A stretch of DNA of 43,054 bases from Noviherbaspirillum malthae (GTDB lineage: Bacteria > Pseudomonadota > Gammaproteobacteria > Burkholderiales > Burkholderiaceae_D). The notes beneath the pieces are model-generated. The model did not search any database and had not been told where the DNA came from. It worked only from the letters and a program-made list of their open reading frames with translations. This document shows positions 1 through 9,252 of the stretch, piece by piece. The translations under genes were made by a program, and so were the position numbers. The stretch lies in the NCBI RefSeq assembly GCF_015352985.1, contig NZ_JACYXF010000056.1:1-43054 (forward strand). Reading direction: 5' to 3'. Position 1 is the first letter of the stretch, and each line of letters starts with the position of its first letter.

Positions 1-1
1 C

Positions 2-178
2 AGCTTCGGGACGCAGTCGGTGCGTGGCTCACACTATGTCGAGCGCATCATGACGGTCGTCGGCAGTTGCAAGCTGCAAGGTCGCAATCCGCTTACCTTC
101 CTCACACAGGCCATTCAAGCACATTGGGGAGATGGCGTTGCTCCTTCCTTAATCCAAGACAGCTTCGCCGCAGGGTGA
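2..178 (+). pseudogene. C-terminal end of an IS66-type transposase (cut by window edge)
   Basis: The frame starting at base 2 is open to a TGA at 176-178 and encodes 58 residues beginning SFGTQSVRGSHYVERI. The FGTQS-x-RG-x-x-YVERI block followed by a short PSL tail resembles the C-terminus of IS66-family DDE transposases. The catalytic part would lie left of the window, so whether the element is intact cannot be judged. It marks the left edge of the catabolic island as an IS-rich junction. Family assignment is from recalled sequence. Confidence 0.6.
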
Positions 179-409
179 ACGGTTACAAAAAAAGAAACCT
201 CAGTCAGCGATGAAATACTGGAAGCAGCTAAGAATGTACTCATCCCACTGACTGTTCCGGAAATCCGCAAACTGCTCTGGCAGCTGGTATGGCGGATGCC
301 ACCACCGGTGACGTTCATTATTGCTTGGTCCTTCTGGCGCCGACGACATCAGGCCATTGCTATGCTCTGCCAATATCGCCGACGCGCTAAGGATAAACTC
401 CAACTGTAG
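179..409 (+). pseudogene. Second transposase tail, in frame with the first
   Basis: After the TGA at 176-178 the same frame stays open to TAG at 407-409. From about 227 it reads like a DDE transposase C-terminus: LTVPEIRKLLWQLVW, then a basic tail AWSFWRRRHQAIAMLCQYRR. Such WRRRHQA-type tails occur in IS701/IS4-group transposases, but I cannot fix the family. There is no start codon or catalytic domain, so this is a remnant directly abutting the IS66-like end, i.e. two IS scars joined side by side. Confidence 0.45.
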
Positions 410-440
410 TATTAACATCCCGACTAATTTGCATATGGTT

Positions 441-1529
441 CTATTGCCTTGGCGTCCTGATCTCCTTCAGTACTTGCTCCGTATGCTCGCCGACTTTCGG
501 AATCGGCCGCCCAGCGGCGGCCGGTGAGTTTGAAAAGCGCGGCGCCGGATGTGCCTGCAGCAGCCCGTCCTCCACGCTGTAAATGCCGCGCGCGGCGATG
601 TGCGGATGACGAGCCGCCTCCGACGGCGCCAGCACCGGCGCAAAGCAGGCGTCGCTGCCTTCGAGCAGCGCACACCATGCATCGCGCGGCCGAGTCGCAA
701 ACAGTGCCGCCAGTTGCTGTTTCTGCTCGGGCCATTGCGATACCTTGTTTTGATTCGCAAAACGCGGATCGTCTTCCAGGCCGAGCTTTTCCAGCAACAG
801 TCGATAGAATTTCGGTTCCAGGGCGCCTACCGTGATGTCGCGCCCGTCGGCACAGCGGTAGCTGGTATACCAGTGTGGGCCGTCCAGCAGTGACGTGCCG
901 CGCTTCTCGCTGCCCAGGCCGCCGCCGATCAAGTCCAGCATCAGGTTCATCAGGTGCGCCGAGCCATCGACGATTGCGGCATCGACCACCTGCCCTTGCC
1001 CGCCGCTGCGCGCATTCAGGATGCCGGCCAAGACGCCGACGGCAAGATAGAGCGCGCCACCGCCCAGGTCGCCAACCAGTGTCGGCGGCGCGACAGGCGG
1101 CTGGCCGGCTTCACTCGCGTACCAGAGCGCACCCGACAGCGCGATGTAGTTGGCGTCGTGGCCGGCCGTCTGCGCCAGCGGCCCGTCCTGGCCCCAGCCG
1201 GTCATGCGGCCGTACACCAGGCGCGGGTTGTGCGCCATGCATACGTCGGGCCCGAGGCCCAGGCGCTCCATCACGCCCGGGCGCATGCCTTCGATCAGCG
1301 CGTCGGCGCCCTCGATCAAGCGCAGCACGGTGTCGATTGACGCCGGCGATTTCAGGTCGAGCGCGACCGAGCGCTTGCCGCGCCGCGTGATTGCCGCCGG
1401 CAGGTCGCCGCCGCCCGGCCGTTCGATGACGATGACGTCGGCGCCGAGGTCGGCCAGCAGCATGCCGCAGAACGGACCGGGGCCGATACCGGCGATCTCA
1501 ATGATTTTTACGCCTTTGAGTACGCTCAT
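441..1529 (-). CDS. Alpha-methylacyl-CoA racemase (CaiB/BaiF family III)
   Basis: This 362-residue protein has the family III CoA-transferase fold. It begins MSVLKGVKIIEIAGIGPGPF and carries the GADVIVIERP and RGKRSVALDLKSP signatures of this fold. His124 in AGHDANYI and Asp154 in VGDLGGG match the His/Asp pair used for alpha-proton exchange in the Mycobacterium racemase, which supports racemase rather than CoA-transferase activity. It would epimerise 2R- to 2S-methylacyl-CoA so that acyl-CoA dehydrogenases can act on alpha-methyl branches, as in isoprenoid or sterol side-chain oxidation. It is the last gene of the 6106-to-441 minus-strand group, 57 bp after the FadB-like gene. The ribosome site before the ATG is weak. 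An alternative is another CaiB-type transferase. Confidence 0.85.
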   Translation of the reverse strand: MSVLKGVKIIEIAGIGPGPFCGMLLADLGADVIVIERPGGGDLPAAITRRGKRSVALDLKSPASIDTVLRLIEGADALIEGMRPGVMERLGLGPDVCMAHNPRLVYGRMTGWGQDGPLAQTAGHDANYIALSGALWYASEAGQPPVAPPTLVGDLGGGALYLAVGVLAGILNARSGGQGQVVDAAIVDGSAHLMNLMLDLIGGGLGSEKRGTSLLDGPHWYTSYRCADGRDITVGALEPKFYRLLLEKLGLEDDPRFANQNKVSQWPEQKQQLAALFATRPRDAWCALLEGSDACFAPVLAPSEAARHPHIAARGIYSVEDGLLQAHPAPRFSNSPAAAGRPIPKVGEHTEQVLKEIRTPRQ

Positions 1530-1586
1530 AGGAATGGTTTCGCTTTTCGGATAAGGCGCCTCCTCCTTAGGGAGGAGGGGGTGTCG

Positions 1587-3707
1587 TTACTTGTAAAACG
1601 TCTCGTCTTTCTCTGCCATCGTTTTCAGTAAAGCGGGGGGCGCGAAACGCTCGCCGTACTGTTTCGCCAGACGTTCGCACTGTTCGACGAACTGCGTGAC
1701 GCCAACGGTATGCACCCATGAGAGTGGCCCGCCTCGGAACACCGGGAAGCCCCAGGCGAGGATAGCGCCGACGTCGGCATCGCGCGCCGTGGTGAGCACA
1801 CCCTCTTCCATGCAGTGTACGGTCTCTACCGCCTGCACTGTGACCAGGCGCTCGATCAACTGCTGCACCTCGGGCTGCGCCTTCGCTGGCGGAAACAATT
1901 CGCCTAGTCCAGGCCAGAGGTGCTTCTTGCCGCCCTGCGGATAATCATAGTAACCCGTTCCGGCCTTCTTGCCGATGCGGCCGAGTTCCACCATCTGCGC
2001 CGCCACTTCGTGGCCAGGGCGCGGCTGGTAGGCGGCGCCGAGGTCGGCACGGGTCTGCTGGTCGATCTTGCAGATCAGCTCGCTCGACACTTCGTCGGTC
2101 AGCGCGAGAGGGCCGACCGGCATGCCGGCCATGAGACCGGCGTTTTCAATCAGGGCCGGCGCGACACCTTCCTTGAGCATCGTGAGGCCTTCCAGCACGT
2201 AGGTCGAGAACACGCGGCTGGTGTAAAAGCCACGCGAGTCGTTCACTACGATAGGCGTCATGCCGAGTGCCTTGACCAGGTCGAGCGAGCGCGCCAGCGT
2301 GTCCTGGCTAGTCTGCTTGCCGACGATAATTTCGACCAGCGGCATCTTGTCGACCGGCGAGAAGAAATGCAGGCCGATGAAATTTGCCGGACGTCCGCTC
2401 GCTTCGGCCAGGCCTGTGATCGGTAACGTCGAGGTGTTGGACGCGAAGATCGCGTCGGCGGCGATCACCGCTTCGCTCTTGTTCGTCACGTCGGCCTTGA
2501 TTGCGCGATCTTCGAACACGGCTTCGATCACGATCTCGGCGCCTTGCAGCAGCGCGTAGTCGGTAGTCGGCACGATGCGGTCGAGCAGGGCCTGCGCCTT
2601 GCCTTGCGTAAGCTGGCCGCGTTCAACCTGTTTGGCGAGCAGCGCCTGCGAATACGCCTTGCCCTTTTCGGCCGCTTCCTGCGTCATGTCGATCAGCACC
2701 ACCTGCAGGCCTGCCTTGGCCGCGACGTAGGCCACGCCCGCGCCCATCATGCCGGCGCCAAGCACCCCGATCTTGTTGTAGCGCTGCACCGGCACGCCGG
2801 CCGGGCGCCCCGCCAGTTTGTTCGCCTCGCCCATGCTGAAGAACAGTGTGCGGATCATGTTCTTCGCTTCCGGCCTCATCACCGTTTCCACGAAATAGCG
2901 CGCTTCGGTCTGCAAGCCGGTGTCGATGTCGGTGATCAGGCCTTCATACACGCAGGACAGGATGTTGAGCGGTGCCGGATAGTTGCCGAAGGTCTTGGCA
3001 CGCAGCATCGCGTTGCCGGCCATGAAAACTTGCTGCACCGCCGGCGACGAAACCGCGCCGCCGGGAATCTTGTAGCCCTTGATGTCCCACGGCTGCAGCT
3101 TTTTCTCCTGTTGCGCTAGCAGCCATTCGCGCGCTGCCTGCACTTCGCTTCCAGCCGCGACTACCGCGTCGATGATACCGAGCTTCAACGCATCAGCCAC
3201 CTTCAGGCGTTTTCCTTCCAGCAACAGCGGCAGCGCTTTCTGGATGCCGATCAGGCGCGGCAGGCGTTGTGTGCCGCCGCCTCCCGGCAAGAGACCGAGC
3301 GTGACTTCGGGCAGACCAAAGCGCGCTTTCGGATTGTCAGCGGCGACGCGGTAATGGCCGGTCAGTGCCACTTCGAGGCCGCCGCCCAAAGTCGTGCCAG
3401 GCAGTGCCATCGCGACCGGCTTGCCGCAGGTTTCAAGCTGACGCAGCGCGCGGTTCAGGCGCATTACGCGGTTGAACAGTTCGCCGGCTTCATCGGCCGA
3501 CAGCAGCCATTCGAGATCGCCTCCGGCGATAAAGTCGGGTTTGCCGGAAGTCATCAGGATACCCTTGACTGCGGCGTCGGCCACCGCGCGCCCGAGCGCG
3601 GCGAACAGTGCGTCGCAGCTTTCGCCGTTCAATACGTTCTGGCTGCGGCCAGACATGTTCCAGGTCAGCGTGGCGATGCCTTGTTGGTCGAGCGTGAAGT
3701 CGATCAT
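1587..3707 (-). CDS. FadB/FadJ-type enoyl-CoA hydratase / 3-hydroxyacyl-CoA dehydrogenase
   Basis: A 706-residue bifunctional beta-oxidation enzyme. The N-terminal crotonase domain (about 1-190) keeps both catalytic glutamates, Glu112 in GGGLEVAL and Glu134 in FGLPEVTLG. The NAD-binding part starts near residue 318 with GVLGAGMMGAGVAYVAA, and the dehydrogenase catalytic His lies in GLHFFSPVDKMPLVEII. The C-terminal helical domains complete the usual length. It hydrates trans-2-enoyl-CoA and oxidises the L-3-hydroxyacyl-CoA. The start is preceded by GAAAGG, and only 10 bp separate it from the thiolase upstream, so the two are very probably co-transcribed and work as a hydratase/dehydrogenase/thiolase set. 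Nothing is missing from the active sites. Confidence 0.93.
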   Translation of the reverse strand: MIDFTLDQQGIATLTWNMSGRSQNVLNGESCDALFAALGRAVADAAVKGILMTSGKPDFIAGGDLEWLLSADEAGELFNRVMRLNRALRQLETCGKPVAMALPGTTLGGGLEVALTGHYRVAADNPKARFGLPEVTLGLLPGGGGTQRLPRLIGIQKALPLLLEGKRLKVADALKLGIIDAVVAAGSEVQAAREWLLAQQEKKLQPWDIKGYKIPGGAVSSPAVQQVFMAGNAMLRAKTFGNYPAPLNILSCVYEGLITDIDTGLQTEARYFVETVMRPEAKNMIRTLFFSMGEANKLAGRPAGVPVQRYNKIGVLGAGMMGAGVAYVAAKAGLQVVLIDMTQEAAEKGKAYSQALLAKQVERGQLTQGKAQALLDRIVPTTDYALLQGAEIVIEAVFEDRAIKADVTNKSEAVIAADAIFASNTSTLPITGLAEASGRPANFIGLHFFSPVDKMPLVEIIVGKQTSQDTLARSLDLVKALGMTPIVVNDSRGFYTSRVFSTYVLEGLTMLKEGVAPALIENAGLMAGMPVGPLALTDEVSSELICKIDQQTRADLGAAYQPRPGHEVAAQMVELGRIGKKAGTGYYDYPQGGKKHLWPGLGELFPPAKAQPEVQQLIERLVTVQAVETVHCMEEGVLTTARDADVGAILAWGFPVFRGGPLSWVHTVGVTQFVEQCERLAKQYGERFAPPALLKTMAEKDETFYK

Positions 3708-3717
3708 GTCTAACCTT

Positions 3718-4923
3718 TCAAATACGTTCGATGATGGTGGCGGTGCCCATGCCGGCGCCTACGCACAAGGTGGCCAGGCCGGTGGAGACGTTGCGCCTTT
3801 CCATTTCGTCGAGCAGGATGCCGAGGATCATCGCACCGGTTGCGCCGAGCGGATGGCCCATCGCGATCGCGCCGCCGTTGACGTTGATCCTGTCGTGCGA
3901 GACGGACAGCGCCTCCATGAAGCGCAGCACTACCGCCGCGAAGGCTTCGTTCAGTTCCCACAGGTCGATATCAGCGACCGACATGCCGGCGCGCTTCATG
4001 GCCTTTTCGGCGGCGTAGCTGGGACCGGTCAGCATGATCGACGGTTCCGAACCGATCGACGCGAACGAGCGGATGCGCGCACGCGGCTTGAGACCTGTAC
4101 GTTCAGCGACGGCACGGTTTCCGATCAGGACAGCAGCGGCGCCGTCGACGATGCCCGAGCTGTTGCCGGCGTGGTGCACATGTTGCACCTGCTCAATCTG
4201 CGGATAACGCTGCTTGATTACGGCGTCGAAACCGAACTGCTCGCCCATATCGGCGAACGAAGCTTTCAACTGGCCGAGCGACTCGATGGTGGTCTCCGGG
4301 CGTATCAGTTCGTCGCGGTCGAGGATGGTCAGGCCGTTGCGGTCGGCCACCGGCACCACGGTCTTCGCGAAGTGGCCGGCGTCCCACGCGCGCTGCGCGC
4401 GCTGCTGGCTTTCGACCGCATACGCATCGACGTCGCGGCGACTGTAGCCCCAGATGGTCGCGATGGCATCGGCCGACACCCCTTGCGGCACGAAATAGCG
4501 CCTGAATGCGCTCTGTGGATCGACCGGCCAGGCGCCGCCGGACGAGCCCATCGGCACGCGCGACATCGCTTCGACGCCGCCACCGACCACCAAGTCGGAC
4601 TGGCCCGACATCACTTGTGCGGCCGCCATGTTGCAGGCTTCCAGGCCGGAAGCGCAGAAGCGGTTGATCTGGACACCGGCCACGCTCTCGGCGTAGTCGG
4701 CGGCCAGCGCTGCGATACGGCCGATGCACGCGCCTTGCTCGCCGACCGGCTCGACGCAACCGAGCACGACATCGTCGATCAATCCGGTGTCGAGGTGGTT
4801 ACGCGTGCCGAGCGCCCGCAATGCGGTTTCGGCCAGCCGCAGGGGCGTTACGCCATGCAGCGCCCCGTCTTTCTTGCCCTTGCCGCGCGGGGTGCGGACG
4901 GCATCGTAGATATAGGCTTCCAT
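3718..4923 (-). CDS. Acetyl-CoA C-acyltransferase (thiolase)
   Basis: A 401-residue thiolase with the full catalytic set: nucleophile Cys90 in INRFCASGLEAC, the NGGAIAMGHPLGATGA histidine loop, and the C-terminal acid/base cysteine in ATLCVGAGMGTA. It cleaves 3-ketoacyl-CoA with CoA to give acetyl-CoA (or propionyl-CoA from 2-methyl substrates) and a shortened acyl-CoA. The start is clear, with AGGAGAG just before ATG. It lies 46 bp after the acyl-CoA dehydrogenase gene and 10 bp before the FadB-like gene, giving a complete beta-oxidation spiral in one transcription unit. Contrast the thiolase-fold protein at 32592-33782, which lacks these cysteines. Confidence 0.93.
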   Translation of the reverse strand: MEAYIYDAVRTPRGKGKKDGALHGVTPLRLAETALRALGTRNHLDTGLIDDVVLGCVEPVGEQGACIGRIAALAADYAESVAGVQINRFCASGLEACNMAAAQVMSGQSDLVVGGGVEAMSRVPMGSSGGAWPVDPQSAFRRYFVPQGVSADAIATIWGYSRRDVDAYAVESQQRAQRAWDAGHFAKTVVPVADRNGLTILDRDELIRPETTIESLGQLKASFADMGEQFGFDAVIKQRYPQIEQVQHVHHAGNSSGIVDGAAAVLIGNRAVAERTGLKPRARIRSFASIGSEPSIMLTGPSYAAEKAMKRAGMSVADIDLWELNEAFAAVVLRFMEALSVSHDRINVNGGAIAMGHPLGATGAMILGILLDEMERRNVSTGLATLCVGAGMGTATIIERI

Positions 4924-4969
4924 TTGCTCTCCTAATTGACTTCCCTCCCCAGCAAGCGGGAGAACGTGA

Positions 4970-6106
4970 TTACAGATTGCGGCTGATGAGTTCCTTCATG
5001 ATTTCATTGGTGCCGCCATAGATGCGCTGCACGCGTGAATCGGCCCAGGCGCGGGTGATCGGGTATTCCCACATGAAGCCGTAGCCGCCATGCAGTTGCA
5101 CACAGCGATCGAGCGTGCGGAATTGCATCTCGGTGGTCCAATACTTGGCCATCGACGCGGTCGCCGCGTCGAGCTTGCCTTCCATCAGCAGTTGCAGGCA
5201 TCGATCGACGAATACGCGCCCCAGTTCCAGGTCGGTGCGGATTTCCGCGAGCGCGTGGGCGACGGTCTGGAATTCGCCGATTGGGCGCTTGAACGCCTTG
5301 CGGTCGCGTGTGTACGCGAGCGTCCATTCGAGGCCGGCTTCGACGCTGGCGATCGAGGTGACCGAAATCTGCAGACGCTCCCACGGCAGTTCCTGCATCA
5401 GGTATTTGAAACCGTGCCCTTCTTCGCCGAGCAGGTTGGCCGCAGGTACACGCACGTTGTCGAAGAACAGTTCGGACGTATCCTGCGCCTTCAAGCCGGC
5501 TTTTTTCAGGCGCTTGCCCTTGGAGAAGCCCGGCATCGAGGTGTCGACCACGAACAGGCTGATGCCTTTCGAACCGGCTTCGGGATCCGTCTTGGCGACC
5601 ACGATTACGAGGTCGGCGTGCCAGCCATTGGTGATGAAGGTCTTGGAGCCGTTCAGGAGATAGTGGCCGCCATCGCGCACGGCGGTTGTCTTGACGCCTT
5701 GCAAATCGGAGCCGGCGCCCGGTTCGGTCATCGCGATTGCACCGATCATCTCGCCGGTGGCCATTTTCGGCAGATAGGTCGATTTCAGATATTCGCTGCC
5801 GTAATGCTCGATGTAGGGGGCGACGATTTCCGAGTGCAGGCCGAAACCGAGGCCGGTACAGCCGATGCGTGCCTGCTCTTCCATCAGCACCACGCTGTAC
5901 AGCTTGTCACCGCCGGCGCCACCGTACTGCTCCGGCATGCTGGCGCACAGGAAGCCGGCTGCGCCGGCCTTGAGCCAGACCTTGCGGTCGACATAACCCT
6001 GCTCTTCCCAGCGTTCGTTATGTGGTGCAACCTCGGTTTCCATGAACCGGCGCGCGGCCTCGCGCAGCATCTCATGTTCTTCGGCAAATAGCGTGCGGGG
6101 AATCAT
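4970..6106 (-). CDS. Acyl-CoA dehydrogenase, LCAD/isovaleryl-type active site
   Basis: A 378-residue FAD-dependent acyl-CoA dehydrogenase of normal length, with the AMTEPGAGSDL and ITNGWHADLVIV flavin/substrate motifs. At the C-terminus the usual Y-E-G-T motif reads IYGGTNEIMKELI, so the canonical base glutamate is a glycine. Instead a glutamate-bearing QELPWERL helix is present near residues 238-244, the place where LCAD and isovaleryl-CoA dehydrogenase keep their catalytic Glu. That geometry is known for branched-chain and longer acyl-CoAs. It is the first gene of the 6106-to-441 group, with AGGAGA before ATG. The divergent AraC gene starts 265 bp away and is the obvious candidate regulator. 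Confidence 0.9.
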   Translation of the reverse strand: MIPRTLFAEEHEMLREAARRFMETEVAPHNERWEEQGYVDRKVWLKAGAAGFLCASMPEQYGGAGGDKLYSVVLMEEQARIGCTGLGFGLHSEIVAPYIEHYGSEYLKSTYLPKMATGEMIGAIAMTEPGAGSDLQGVKTTAVRDGGHYLLNGSKTFITNGWHADLVIVVAKTDPEAGSKGISLFVVDTSMPGFSKGKRLKKAGLKAQDTSELFFDNVRVPAANLLGEEGHGFKYLMQELPWERLQISVTSIASVEAGLEWTLAYTRDRKAFKRPIGEFQTVAHALAEIRTDLELGRVFVDRCLQLLMEGKLDAATASMAKYWTTEMQFRTLDRCVQLHGGYGFMWEYPITRAWADSRVQRIYGGTNEIMKELISRNL

Positions 6107-6371
6107 GCAATGTCTCCTGTCGTGTTATCGAGAAAAGGGCGCTGCAGCAGGAGCGCATCCAGCCATGTACTTCATGGATATCCGCAACCATTGCAAACTA
6201 GAAACGCCATTCTCGATTATTTATTGCGGAATCTGCCTACGTCGCGCGCCGCTTCACTCCCCTTTCTGCGGGGTTTTGGGCGACTTCAAATCATTGAAGC
6301 AACGGGCATTCTCTCCTGTCGGCTCTGAAAATGTGATAGCGTAAGCTGCCATTGTTATTGCGAAAAATGCC

Positions 6372-7442
6372 ATGCCAGCCAAATCAAGTGCGATGACGGT
6401 CCCAATGCGCAGCGCTCGCCGTCTGATCGATGCGGTAACGGCGCGGGGAATAGCGCCCGACGAACTCTTGAGCCGAGCCGCGATCGACCGCAGCCTGCTT
6501 GACAGTCCAAGAGTCCGTCTGAGCCTTAAACAGTTTTCCAAGCTCTACGCCGGTATCGTCGGCGCACTGGAGGACGAGCATCTCGGCCTTCATGGCGAAC
6601 CGACGCGGCCAGGGGCGCTAGAGACGCTCTGCCGTATCGGTGCTACCACGTCGACCTTTGCCGACTGCGTGCAGGTCATCGCCAAGGGATGCAATACAGT
6701 GCTTCGCGACTTCAAAGTGGATTGTGTCGCTGGGGGCGGGGAGCTGCAAATCACGTTCCGGGAGCGCCGGAGAGATCTTGAAAAAAGCCTACTCGCTTAT
6801 GAAATATCCCTGCTGACGATCTACGCAATCCTGTCCTGGCTCGTCGGACAGCGGTTGCCCCTCGTCCTCGCCGACTTTCCCTGCCCGGCTCCCCGCCATC
6901 GGCCCGAAATGCGGGCCTTGCTGGCGGGGCCGATACGATTCAATCAGCCACACGCCGCCTTGCGGTTCCCGGAGCGAGTCAACAGTCTCCATATCATCCG
7001 CAACGCCGAAGAAATACCCAGGTACATTCGGCGGACGCCCGGCAGCCTTATCGAGACCTTGCTGGTGGGTGACTCTCTTGCCTCTGAAGTCAGGCGCGTG
7101 CTTCAGCAAGCCTTGCCCTCGCTCTTGTCACTGCCGCAGGTCGCCGAACGTCTCGCCGTGTCGCCGCGCACCTTGCATCGCAAGCTCGAAGCCGCAGGGG
7201 CAGGCTTTCAGCGCATCAAGGATGATTTGCGTCGCGATATGGCGCTTCGTTTTCTGATCCGTGGGGGAACTCCGCTCAAGCAAATAGCGACCCATCTCGG
7301 CTTTTCGGATCAATCGACGTTTCAGCGGGCGTTTGCACAATGGACCGGCCTTTCACCGGGCGAATATCGCAAGCGCGCTCAACCGCAAAGGGCAGAAAAA
7401 GGCACTGTCACGTTAATGATGGACGCTGGTAAAGTTGGTTGA
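6372..7442 (+). CDS. AraC-family regulator whose last residues come from an IS
   Basis: A 356-residue transcription factor. The N-terminal two thirds resembles the arabinose-binding-like domain of OruR-type AraC proteins (SARRLIDAVTARGIAPDELL). The C-terminus has two helix-turn-helix units, PQVAERLAVSPRTLHRKL and IATHLGFSDQSTFQRAFAQW. It is divergent from the beta-oxidation group starting at 6106 and probably activates it (inference). The IS6-type left terminal repeat starts at base 7401, inside this frame, so residues 344-356 and the stop codon are supplied by IS DNA. The DNA-binding domain is complete before that point, so the protein is probably functional with a replaced tail. The ribosome site is weak, so the exact start is uncertain. 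Confidence 0.85.
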   Translation: MPAKSSAMTVPMRSARRLIDAVTARGIAPDELLSRAAIDRSLLDSPRVRLSLKQFSKLYAGIVGALEDEHLGLHGEPTRPGALETLCRIGATTSTFADCVQVIAKGCNTVLRDFKVDCVAGGGELQITFRERRRDLEKSLLAYEISLLTIYAILSWLVGQRLPLVLADFPCPAPRHRPEMRALLAGPIRFNQPHAALRFPERVNSLHIIRNAEEIPRYIRRTPGSLIETLLVGDSLASEVRRVLQQALPSLLSLPQVAERLAVSPRTLHRKLEAAGAGFQRIKDDLRRDMALRFLIRGGTPLKQIATHLGFSDQSTFQRAFAQWTGLSPGEYRKRAQPQRAEKGTVTLMMDAGKVG

Positions 7443-8177
7443 AGAAGATACCCACTGCCCTTTACCATCGCCGCCGGGTTCCTGGTACTGTCATCAGTTG
7501 TGCTGTGCGCCGGTATTTCCGTTTCCAGCTCAGCCTGCGGGACATCGAAGAGCTACTTCTGGAGCGTGGCGAGGTGGTCAGCTATAAGACGATCTGCCGG
7601 TGGTGTGACAAGTTCGGCAAGCAGTTCGTCCAGCGCGTCAAGCAGGCGCGGCCGGTGCCCGGTACGACCTGGCATCTGGACGAAGTCTTCGTCAATGTCG
7701 TTGGTGAACCTTACCTGCTGTGGCACGCTGTCGATCAGCATGGTGCCGAGCTCGACATCCTGCTACAAAAACGCCGTGACACTGCGGCTGCCAGCGCTTC
7801 TTCCAGCGGCTGCTGGCTCAGTATCTGAATGGGCCGCGCAAGATTATCACCGACCAGTTGCGCAACTATCCAGCCGCGAAAGCCGAAATACCGGACCTCG
7901 CCAACGTCAAGCATGTATTTGTGAAAGCAGCGGCACGAGTCAACGACCGGGCCGGCATAGCCATCAGCCGACGCGGGAACGAGAGTGGCGTATGAAGGGC
8001 TTCGGCTCACTTGGGCGTACCCAGCAATTCTTGTCCAGCTTCGGACCGATCCGGCAGCATTTTGCGATCAGGCGTGAGCATCTGGGCGCCGCGCAACATC
8101 GCACTCAGCTGACCAGACGCTTCGCTGCCTGGAACCACATCACCGGAGCCACCCAAAATCCGCCCACCGCAGGATGA
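7439..8177 (+). pseudogene. IS6-family transposase, two frameshifts
   Basis: Three frames together give one IS6-type DDE transposase. The first (from TTG 7439) holds the N-terminus and first catalytic Asp region: RYFRFQLSLRDIEELLLERG, YKTICRWCDKFG and TWHLDEVFVNVVG. A shift near 7788-7792 moves the protein to the frame reading RFFQRLLAQYLNGPRKIITD (second Asp) and NVKHVFVKAAARVNDR. A second shift near 7950-7956 leads to SHQPTREREWRMKGFGS and the tail ending at TGA 8175-8177. Length and order match the family, but the frameshifts should abolish the enzyme. Confidence 0.85.
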
Positions 8178-8215
8178 GCACCGGTCGACCAGCCCTCACT
8201 CCGGTTCCGCGACGT

Positions 8216-9239
8216 TACTCATGAGTCAGAAATATAGGCGACACTTGGGTGCTTGAAGAACGAGCGTACAAGCGACGGCCTGTTTGCAATATCGGTGAGC
8301 TGGGCAGTCACGCGCTGTTCGAGTCTTTCCCCAGCTTGCAGGGCCCGGCGTGCGACACCGGTGCGCTTGGCATGGCTCCATACCAGTTCGTCCGGATTCA
8401 GGTCCGACGCGTAGCCCGGCAAATAATGCAGTGTCAGTTTGCCTTTCTTGCTCGCGACATAGTCTTTGACGGCAGCCGTCTTATGCGCTGGCAGCGAATC
8501 GAGAATCAGATGCAGTGGCTTTTTGCGCCGATGCATCAACCTCTCGAGCAAGGCCACAAACGACTCTCCCGTCAAGCCGCCTTCATAGGTGGTAAACCAG
8601 AATGCGCCCCAGGTCGTGCCTTGCACCGCATCGGCACGAAAGCCGGATTCATCCCAGAAGTAGATGTCGGCCCGTTCTGCCTTTGCGCGCCGCGCAATGG
8701 CCGGATAGGTGTCGCGCTGCCAGCGTTCGATTGCCTCGGGATCGCGTTGGTAGGCACGCTGCAGCAGCTTTTGCGGGGTCAGGTTCAGCCACGCGAGCAG
8801 CGCCCCAATCGATGCCAGGCTCAGCCTGTGGCCAAATCCCGCTGCACCAGGTCCCGCACAATCTGCCGTGTCCACAGGCCGAAGTCCAAGCCGTACTGCA
8901 ACGGATTGTTGCCATTGATCCAGCGGAAAACTCGTCGCTCCTGACGCACAGTCAGGGTACGTGGTCGGCCCGTTGCCTTGCGCGCCTGCAGCCGACGCAT
9001 CCCCGCTCCCCGGCCGTTGGCCTGCTTGAGCCATTTATGAATCGTGGTGCGATTCATGCCATAGCTGACAATCACCGCGCTCACACTTTCGCCTTCGCGC
9101 ACCCGCTGTACCGCTATCAGCCGTATCGCTTCCTGCGCCTTGCGATCCAGTTTGCGTCCATCTTTCTTCATGCAAAATCTGACAACACCTGAAACTTTAG
9201 ATTCCCCTACATGTCGACTTATTTACTGATCAATGAGTA
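8216..9239 (-). mobile_element. IS630-family element inserted in the IS6 right end
   Basis: The outer ends are imperfect inverted repeats. The left end, from 8216 inward, begins TACTCATGAGTCAGAA. The right end, from 9239 inward, begins TACTCATTGATCAGTA, and matching resumes at CGACA, about 20 of 28 positions in all. Both ends start with TA, the target dinucleotide that IS630 elements duplicate. Removing the element and one TA rebuilds a TTAA that belongs to the IS6 terminal repeat. The element is slightly short for the family because its transposase carries an internal deletion. Confidence 0.8.
8219..9171 (-). pseudogene. IS630-family transposase, frameshifted and internally deleted
   Basis: The N-terminal part (9171 down to about 8821) encodes a helix-turn-helix region, MKKDGRKLDRKAQEAIRLIA and GMNRTTIHKWLKQANGRG. 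The C-terminal part lies in another frame and holds the DDE domain: ADIYFWDESGFRAD, HLILDSLPAHKT and LPGYASDLNPDELVWSH. The frames meet near 8821-8830. Between TTWG and AFWFTTYEGG (about 8608) roughly 27 residues present in relatives seem to be missing without loss of frame. Some IS630 relatives do use frameshifting between two ORFs, but the internal gap suggests a dead copy. Confidence 0.8.
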
Positions 9240-9252
9240 AGTTGACAGTGTC

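Larger units (their letters stand above)
7401..9252 (+). mobile_element. IS6-family element, interrupted by IS630
   Basis: The left end at 7401 reads GGCACTGTCACGTTAA. The right end, read inward from 9252, is GACACTGTCAAC, and across the IS630 insertion it continues TTAA. The two ends match at 13 of 16 positions. Subtracting the 1,022 bp of inserted IS630 leaves an element of about 830 bp, the normal size for IS6/IS26 relatives. No 8-bp target duplication is visible (7393-7400 and 9253-9260 differ), so the element arrived by recombination or is old. Confidence 0.8.

Noticed and set aside
3472..4935. 487-codon plus-strand open frame opposite the thiolase
   Set aside because: The thiolase on the minus strand has every catalytic motif; the opposite frame has none.
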